The notes beneath the pieces were generated by a model. The model did no database searches. It saw only the letters and a program-made list of their open reading frames with translations, and had not been told where the DNA came from. From contig CAKSLU010000022.1 in the NCBI GenBank assembly GCA_934474225.1, forward strand, positions 1-27,442: 27,442 nt of DNA. The letters run 5' to 3'. The translations under genes and the position numbers were made by a program. Below, piece by piece: positions 22,724-27,442 of this stretch (position 1 is its first letter; the number at the start of each line of letters is the position of its first letter). This DNA is from an uncultured Eubacteriales bacterium. GTDB taxonomy: Bacteria; Bacillota; Clostridia; Oscillospirales; CAG-272.

Positions 22724-23353
22724 ATGAGTAAATTACATGTATTCGATCATCCCCTGATTGCGCATAAGCTCTCGATTATGCGTCAGACGAGAACGGGTTC
22801 CAAGGACTTCCGTGAGCTGCTCAACGAGATTGCGATGCTGATGGGCTACGAGATCACGCGCGACCTGCCGGTTGAGGACTACGAGATTGAGACGCCCCTT
22901 GAGAAGATGGCGGGCAAGCGCATCTCCGGCAAGAAGCTGGCTATCGTGCCGATTCTGCGCGCGGGCCTCGGCATGGTGGACGGTCTGCTCACCCTCGTGC
23001 CGGTCGCCAAGGTTGGGCACATCGGTCTTTACCGCGACCCCGAGACGCACACCCCGGTCGAATACTACTGCAAGCTGCCCGAGGATATTGAAAACCGCAT
23101 TGTTATCCTGGTTGACCCCATGCTGGCAACCGGCGGCAGCGCAATCGACGCAATCAATATGCTCAAGAAGCGCGGCGTCTCCAACATCCGCTTCATGTGT
23201 CTCGTTGCCGCGCCCGAGGGCGTTGCCGCGCTCCAGGCGGCGCATCCCGATGTGGATATTTTCACGGCGGCGCTCGACCGTCAGCTCAATGAGCACAAGT
23301 ATATTCTCCCCGGTCTCGGCGACGCCGGCGACCGCATTTTCGGCACGAAGTAA
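22724..23353 (+). CDS. upp: Uracil phosphoribosyltransferase
   Basis: This 209-residue enzyme makes UMP from uracil and PRPP in pyrimidine salvage. The PRPP-binding motif V-D-P-M-L-A-T-G-G-S lies at 130-139, and the N-terminal region (H-P-L-I-A-H-K-L-S-I-M-R) and the uracil-binding C-terminal end (G-L-G-D-A-G-D-R-I-F-G-T) are typical. Length is standard. CTGGAGA precedes the ATG. It is followed after three bases by the pseudouridine synthase gene, so the two are one operon. Confidence 0.98.
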   Translation: MSKLHVFDHPLIAHKLSIMRQTRTGSKDFRELLNEIAMLMGYEITRDLPVEDYEIETPLEKMAGKRISGKKLAIVPILRAGLGMVDGLLTLVPVAKVGHIGLYRDPETHTPVEYYCKLPEDIENRIVILVDPMLATGGSAIDAINMLKKRGVSNIRFMCLVAAPEGVAALQAAHPDVDIFTAALDRQLNEHKYILPGLGDAGDRIFGTK

Positions 23354-23356
23354 GCC

Positions 23357-24331
23357 ATGCGCATTCTGACCGTCGGGAAAAACGACGCGGGGCAGCGGCT
23401 GGACAAGTTTCTCGCAAAGACGCTTTACGGCATGCCGCCGTCGCTGATGTACCGGCTGATTCGGCAGAAGAAAATCAAGGTCAACCGCAAGCGAGCCGAG
23501 GGCGGGCAGATGCTTGCCGAGGGCGATACGGTGCAGCTGTTTGTCGCCGAGGATTTCTTCGCGGGCGGCGAACGCAAAGGAAGCGAAAACGAGCTTTCCC
23601 GCGTGCGCCCGAATCTCGACATCGTCTATGAGGACGCAAACATTCTGCTACTCAACAAGCGGCCCGGCGTGCTGGTGCACGACGACGCCGAGGGGCAGAG
23701 CGACACGCTCCTGCTCCACGCCAAGGCGTATCTCTATCAGAAGGGCGAGTACGACCCGGCGGCGGAGCAGTCCTTTGCGCCCGCGCTCTGCAACCGCATC
23801 GACCGCAACACGGGCGGCGTGGTGATATTGGCGAAGAACGCCGAGGCGCTGCGCGTGATGAACGAGAAGATTCGGAACGGCGAGGTCAAGAAATTCTATC
23901 TGGCGGCGGTGCACGGCATCCTGCGGAAGAAGAGCGATACGCTCCTTGCCTGGCTGAAGAAGAATGCGGCGACCAATACCGTGCGGATTTACACCGCGGC
24001 GGACAAGCCCCGCGATGCCAAGCGCATCGCCACGCGCTACCGCGTCCTCGCGGAGAAAAACGGCGATTCGCTCATCGAGGTCGAGCTGCTCACCGGCAGG
24101 ACGCATCAGATTCGCGCCCAGTTTGCCGAGATCGGGCATCCCCTGCTCGGCGACGGCAAATACGGCGTCAACCGCGACGACAAGCGGCGCGGATACAAGT
24201 TTCAGGCGCTCTATGCCTACCGTCTCCGCTTTGACTTTGCGGATGCGGCAGGCGCGCTCGGCTATCTTTGCGGCAGGGAATACCGGCTGCCCGAGGGGGC
24301 AGTCTGGTTTGTCTCGGATTTTATGGAATGA
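23357..24331 (+). CDS. RluA-family 23S rRNA pseudouridine synthase
   Basis: This 324-residue protein isomerises uridine to pseudouridine in structured RNA, probably 23S rRNA. An S4 RNA-binding domain is at about 13-62. The RluA catalytic domain follows with catalytic Asp149 in C-N-R-I-D-R-N-T-G-G. The later motif E-V-E-L-L-T-G-R-T-H-Q-I-R and H-P-L-L-G-D-x-K-Y-G are standard. Whether it is an RluC-, RluD- or other-type enzyme cannot be decided by eye. Three bases separate it from upp, and the cyclophilin gene follows by 12 bases. Confidence 0.93.
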   Translation: MRILTVGKNDAGQRLDKFLAKTLYGMPPSLMYRLIRQKKIKVNRKRAEGGQMLAEGDTVQLFVAEDFFAGGERKGSENELSRVRPNLDIVYEDANILLLNKRPGVLVHDDAEGQSDTLLLHAKAYLYQKGEYDPAAEQSFAPALCNRIDRNTGGVVILAKNAEALRVMNEKIRNGEVKKFYLAAVHGILRKKSDTLLAWLKKNAATNTVRIYTAADKPRDAKRIATRYRVLAEKNGDSLIEVELLTGRTHQIRAQFAEIGHPLLGDGKYGVNRDDKRRGYKFQALYAYRLRFDFADAAGALGYLCGREYRLPEGAVWFVSDFME

Positions 24332-24343
24332 GAGGTGTTTTGG

Positions 24344-24820
24344 ATGGTACGCATTGAAATGGAAGACGGCGGCGTGATTACGCTCGAGCTCGATCACGAT
24401 GCCGCACCGAAAACGGTTGAAAATTTTGAGAAGCTCGTGCGGGAAGGGTTCTACGACGGGCTGATCTTCCACCGCGTGATTCGCGGCTTTATGATTCAGG
24501 GCGGCGACCCCACCGGCACCGGTATGGGCGGCGCGGACGAGAACATCGTCGGCGAATTTGCGCTCAACGGGCATCCCAACCCGATCAGCCATAAGCGCGG
24601 CGTGATTTCCATGGCGCGCGCGCAGGATTTCAACTCCGCATCGTCGCAGTTCTTCATCGTGCATGAGGACGCGCCCTATCTCGACGAGCAATATGCCGCG
24701 TTCGGCCATGTCGTGGACGGCATGGACATCGTGGATGAGATCGCCAATGTCCCCACCGGGTACATGGATCGTCCCCGCACCGATATGCGCATGAAAAAGG
24801 TCACGCTGGTCGAGGACTGA
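24344..24820 (+). CDS. Cyclophilin-type peptidyl-prolyl cis-trans isomerase
   Basis: This 158-residue cytosolic cyclophilin accelerates proline isomerisation in protein folding. The active-site arginine lies in F-H-R-V-I-R-G-F-M-I-Q-G-G-D (about 43-56), with S-S-Q-F-F-I further on. It has no signal peptide. ATG 24344 is preferred over a GTG nine bases upstream because AGAGGTG then stands at proper spacing. It is the last gene of the upp operon and the last chromosomal gene before the integrated element. Confidence 0.95.
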   Translation: MVRIEMEDGGVITLELDHDAAPKTVENFEKLVREGFYDGLIFHRVIRGFMIQGGDPTGTGMGGADENIVGEFALNGHPNPISHKRGVISMARAQDFNSASSQFFIVHEDAPYLDEQYAAFGHVVDGMDIVDEIANVPTGYMDRPRTDMRMKKVTLVED

Positions 24821-24890
24821 ACAAAATCAAAACAAAAAACGGAATGCCGAAGGCTCTCTGCTGGTAAGACAGTAAAATTCAAATTTCTTA

Positions 24891-24920
24891 GAACAGGCAT
24901 GATTTCGGTCATGCCTGTTC
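24891..24920 (-). terminator. Hairpin at the end of the recombinase gene
   Basis: GAACAGGCATGA and TCATGCCTGTTC form a perfect 12-base stem that overlaps the recombinase stop codon. No strong T-run follows on the minus strand, so it may instead mark the element border. Confidence 0.6.
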
Positions 24921-26645
24921 CGCTTTTAGCAGCTCATCCACGGGAATGTAGCCCACAAGGTCGTACTCGATATGTACCTTCTGCCTGCGCTTGCCGCTGG
25001 ACTTGTCAGGTGCATCTACATAGACCGCCTTGACAAGCTCTCTGAGGGCATAGGGGGTCAGCTCCGTGAGGGTGCTGTTCCTCTTTACCCGCTGAACAAA
25101 CTGCTCTATATTCTCTGCCTGTTGTTCCTGTTCATGTATTTGCTGTTGCAGACCCTTGACCTCGGCTTTGAGGTCTTTCTGTTCCTCGGTATAGTTCTTG
25201 CTCATCATCGCAAAGCGTTCATCATCCAGCCGTCCGGCGACATTGTCCTCATAAATGCGGACGAACAGCCGATCAAGCTCTCCAATTCGTTTCTCAGCCT
25301 GCGCCAGCCGTTTCTTGCACAACCGCATGGTTTCCTCGCTCTGCACACGGAGCTTTTGCTCCATCTCGGAACGGAAATACGCCTCATAGCGAGTGACTAC
25401 CGATACGACCTCCTGAATGTGCTTCCAGACGATCTGTTCCAGCACAACGGCACGGATATAATGTCCGCTGCACTTGTCCTTATTGACACGATGGGTGGAG
25501 CAGATGAAGAAGTCCTGCCGCTTTTCAAAATAGCTGGTGGTGGAGTAGTAGAGCTTCTGCTTGCAGTCGTTGCAGAATACCAAGCCGGAGAACATATTGC
25601 TCTTGCCCGTTGCCGTTCTGCGGTGCCGCTGCTGCCTGATCTCCTGCACCTTATCAAAGACTTCCAGAGAGATGATTGCCGGATGGGTGTTATAGAAAAT
25701 CTTGCGATTCTCCATTGGGTTCTCCCGCTGCTTCTTATCCCAGATGGAGTTGGTGTAGGTCTTGAAATTGACCGTGCAGCCTGTGTACTCCATGTATTCG
25801 AGAATATAAGCAACGGTGCTTTCGTGCCAGCGATACTCGTTCTCCGGGGTCTGATGCGGTGTTTTTCTGCCCTCCCGCTGCTTGTAGGCGGTAGGGTTCA
25901 GCACCATTTCCTTTTCAAGCAAAGCGGCAATCTGACTCGGGCCTTTGCCTTCCATGCAAAGTGTGAAGATCCGCTTCACGATCTGTGCAGCTTCCTCGTC
26001 AATCACCCATTTCTTGGGGTCGATAGAGTCATGCTTGTAGCCGTAGGGAACGTTGGTGGTCAAGCGCTCTCCACGCTCACCCTTCGCTTTGTTGACGGCA
26101 CGGATTTTGCGGCTGGTATCCTTGGAATACCACTCATTGAACCAGTTCTTGATACCTGCCATGTCGCTGTCGGTGCTGTTGGGGTCAATGGTGTCGAAGT
26201 GGTCGTTGATGGCAATATACCGCACGCCGTACTGAGGAAACGTGTAGTTGATATAAAGCCCTGTCAGCGAGGAATTACGACCGAGTCTTGAAAGGTCTTT
26301 CGTAATCACCACTTCCACATGACCGGCTTCAATTTCCGCAAGCATCTTCTGAAAGCCGGGGCGGTTGGAAAAATCCACGCCGCTGTACCCATCATCAATA
26401 AAGAACGTCGGGTTCGGAAAGTGCTGAGATTTTGCATACTCCATTAACATGATCTGCTGATGCTGTATGGAGTTCGACGGGTCATCCTTGCCGCCTTTTT
26501 CTTTGGTGTCCTCCACGGACAGTCTGCAATAAAGCGCTGTGATTTTGTCGGTTGCCCTTAACATATTGTTGTCCTCCTTCGGTGGGGCAACTGCTTGAAC
26601 AGGATTGGATTTTTGGTTTATATCAAGAGAAACGTCGTTACTCAT
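24909..26645 (-). CDS. Large serine site-specific recombinase
   Basis: This 578-residue recombinase catalyses integration and excision of its element. The resolvase domain (about 34-190) has nucleophile Ser43 in Y-C-R-L-S and the conserved K-D-L-S-R-L-G-R. A Recombinase domain follows (about 195-340), then a zinc ribbon with C358, C361, C382 and C392, a long coiled coil (about 424-520) and a DUF4368-like tail. Two starts are plausible: ATG 26645 has GGAGG six bases upstream and overlaps the previous stop as ATGAGTAA; ATG 26564 has GAAGGAGG upstream and gives the familiar M-L-R-A-T-D-K-I-T-A-L-Y-C-R-L-S start (551 residues). I list the longer one. It appears intact. Confidence 0.93.
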   Translation of the reverse strand: MSNDVSLDINQKSNPVQAVAPPKEDNNMLRATDKITALYCRLSVEDTKEKGGKDDPSNSIQHQQIMLMEYAKSQHFPNPTFFIDDGYSGVDFSNRPGFQKMLAEIEAGHVEVVITKDLSRLGRNSSLTGLYINYTFPQYGVRYIAINDHFDTIDPNSTDSDMAGIKNWFNEWYSKDTSRKIRAVNKAKGERGERLTTNVPYGYKHDSIDPKKWVIDEEAAQIVKRIFTLCMEGKGPSQIAALLEKEMVLNPTAYKQREGRKTPHQTPENEYRWHESTVAYILEYMEYTGCTVNFKTYTNSIWDKKQRENPMENRKIFYNTHPAIISLEVFDKVQEIRQQRHRRTATGKSNMFSGLVFCNDCKQKLYYSTTSYFEKRQDFFICSTHRVNKDKCSGHYIRAVVLEQIVWKHIQEVVSVVTRYEAYFRSEMEQKLRVQSEETMRLCKKRLAQAEKRIGELDRLFVRIYEDNVAGRLDDERFAMMSKNYTEEQKDLKAEVKGLQQQIHEQEQQAENIEQFVQRVKRNSTLTELTPYALRELVKAVYVDAPDKSSGKRRQKVHIEYDLVGYIPVDELLKAEQA

Positions 26646-27033
26646 CGGCGTCCTCCGTGATACTACTTTTATCATCGGCAGCGTTCTGCTCCATAATGCG
26701 TCTGAGCTTCTTGTCGAGGGTTTCCGTACCCTCGTAGCTGCCGGTTACGGTGTATTCCGTGCCGCCGTGTTCCTCCACGATTTTGACATCGGGCAGCCAA
26801 AAGGCGGACGGATTTTTCACCACAATGTTGCCCTTGTCATCGAAAGAAAACGCCCTCTTGGGGGCATCATCGGGACGAGGCTCGACCTTGGCATACGGGT
26901 CAGGATTGGAGAAATAAAACGAGCGGATTTCACCATCCTCCTCGCCGTTATCAAAATCATCATCGGCAAAAATCTCATTCAGTTCCTCGTCACGCAGTTC
27001 GATGATTTCATGGCCTTTTTCTTTCGGATTCAC
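26638..27033 (-). CDS. Transposon-associated protein with TnpW-like C-terminus
   Basis: This 131-residue acidic protein overlaps the recombinase start by eight bases, so translation of the two is probably coupled. Its first 85 residues are rich in Asp/Glu and unrecognised. The C-terminal part (G-T-E-Y-T-V-T-G-S-Y-E-G-T-E-T-L-D-K-K-L-R-R-I-M) resembles TnpW-type small proteins that accompany serine recombinases in Firmicutes elements. I choose GTG 27033 because AAGGAGG lies nine bases upstream. An ATG at 27057 (139 residues) overlaps the stop of a short upstream frame and is the alternative. The role is unknown, possibly auxiliary to recombination or its control. Confidence 0.65.
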   Translation of the reverse strand: MNPKEKGHEIIELRDEELNEIFADDDFDNGEEDGEIRSFYFSNPDPYAKVEPRPDDAPKRAFSFDDKGNIVVKNPSAFWLPDVKIVEEHGGTEYTVTGSYEGTETLDKKLRRIMEQNAADDKSSITEDADE

Positions 27034-27053
27034 TTCGTCAAGCCTCCTTCGCT

Positions 27054-27128
27054 TCATTCAAAATCATGGTTTGTGTAGCAAAACAGACGGACGCCGTCAA
27101 TGATCGAGATGAACGGCTGCGCCGCCAT
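27054..27128 (-). CDS. Possible 24-residue peptide ORF upstream of the TnpW-like gene
   Basis: A short frame starting M-A-A-Q-P-F-I-S-I-I-D-G-V-R-L-F-C-Y ends at a TGA that overlaps the ATG at 27057. Its residue make-up looks protein-like, unlike the two other minus-strand frames here. It could be a leader peptide or the end of a decayed gene, since the frame continues upstream without a stop for some codons. No good ribosome site is visible. Confidence 0.3.
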   Translation of the reverse strand: MAAQPFISIIDGVRLFCYTNHDFE

Positions 27129-27185
27129 TGACAGCGCCCGTCCGTTTCGCTTTTTGGCAGACAAGGCGGCGGTTGCCGCCGATTT

Positions 27186-27360
27186 CCATTTGGGAAATGG
27201 CGCTTGCTAACATGGGAAACGGAGAATAGCAAGCACAGCAAGTGTAGCTACACTTGCGAAAACCGGCGTGGTACGACCGGGATTTCCTTGCAGAATAGCA
27301 AGCAAATCCGGTGAGTACCCACACCGGAGCTTGCCATTCTGGCAAGCAATGCACGGCGGT
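27186..27360. repeat. Palindrome- and repeat-rich non-coding stretch of the element
   Basis: No gene is supported between 27129 and 27442. The stretch holds a perfect 20-bp palindrome at 27238-27257 (GCAAGTGTAG with its complement), a CCATTT/AAATGG hairpin (27186-27200), a TCCGGTG...CACCGGA inverted repeat (about 27307-27328), two copies of AGAATAGCAAGCA (near 27223 and 27292) and two of GGCAAGCAATGC (near 27343 and 27400). This could be a regulatory leader, a transfer origin or a processing site. Confidence 0.6.
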
Positions 27361-27442
27361 ACCCACTTCTCATTACCTGCCAACTGCGAAACGCACTTGG
27401 CAAGCAATGCTCGTGTTTATACACCCGTGCAATCTTGTTGGG

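Larger units (their letters stand above)
24821..27442. mobile_element. End of an integrated element with a large serine recombinase (partial)
   Basis: A large serine recombinase gene pointing toward the cyclophilin gene, with a TnpW-like gene upstream of it, is the usual terminal arrangement of conjugative or mobilisable elements in gut Clostridia. The left junction must lie between the cyclophilin stop (24820) and the recombinase stop (24909), but I cannot place the att core. The right end is outside the window. Codon and base use differ modestly from the chromosomal part. Confidence 0.75.

Noticed and set aside
27038..27407. Minus-strand frames of 66-89 codons at the right edge
   Set aside because: They are cysteine- and arginine-rich without protein-like patterning, overlap a palindrome-rich stretch and have no convincing ribosome sites.

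Overview
The window looks like a chromosomal segment of a GC-rich, spore-forming Clostridia bacterium, probably an Oscillospiraceae/Ruminococcaceae-type gut organism. This rests on the spore gene spoIIR, the MtaB, TepA and DUF512 proteins typical of Firmicutes, half-dockerin-like modules on secreted esterases, hairpin-rich intergenic repeats, and a Firmicutes-type large serine recombinase. Taxonomy is inferred; there is no rRNA here.

Layout. 1-630 (minus): the first codons of a gene running off the left edge, preceded by pduL. 800-3495 (plus): a TepA-like ClpP-fold protease, an AEC permease and a lipoprotein polysaccharide deacetylase, each largely separate. 3496-4038: modular repeats. 4039-9070 (plus): a housekeeping run of DUF512 radical-SAM protein, lipoprotein and der, then after another repeat obgE. 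9167-12645 (minus): a 1060-residue surface protein (SLH-like domain, collagen-like Gly-X-Y stalk, leucine-rich cap) with a small unknown gene behind it. A divergent XRE-type regulator (12785-13009) is separated from it by overlapping promoters carrying two perfect 19-bp palindromes. 13063-18214 (minus): three tandem secreted esterase paralogues, each with its own promoter and a half-dockerin-like tail; the middle copy carries a 1-nt deletion beside the catalytic serine. 18370-18990: spoIIR. 19007-19332: repeats and a terminator. 19342-22542 (minus): YdcF-family protein, rpmB, an SGNH hydrolase and mtaB. 22724-24820 (plus): upp, an RluA-type pseudouridine synthase and a cyclophilin. 24821-27442: the end of an integrated element with a large serine recombinase, a TnpW-like protein and a palindrome-rich non-coding stretch that runs off the right edge.

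The region most likely to hold something undescribed is 9167-18214. It combines a regulated collagen-like surface filament, whose cap and trailing gene differ in base composition from the rest, with a tandem family of dockerin-bearing esterases. The regulatory site architecture at 12701-12750 is the cleanest direct signal. The modular repeats at 3640-3889, 7504-7690 and 19007-19282 show compensatory changes that imply selection or mobility at the level of folded structure.
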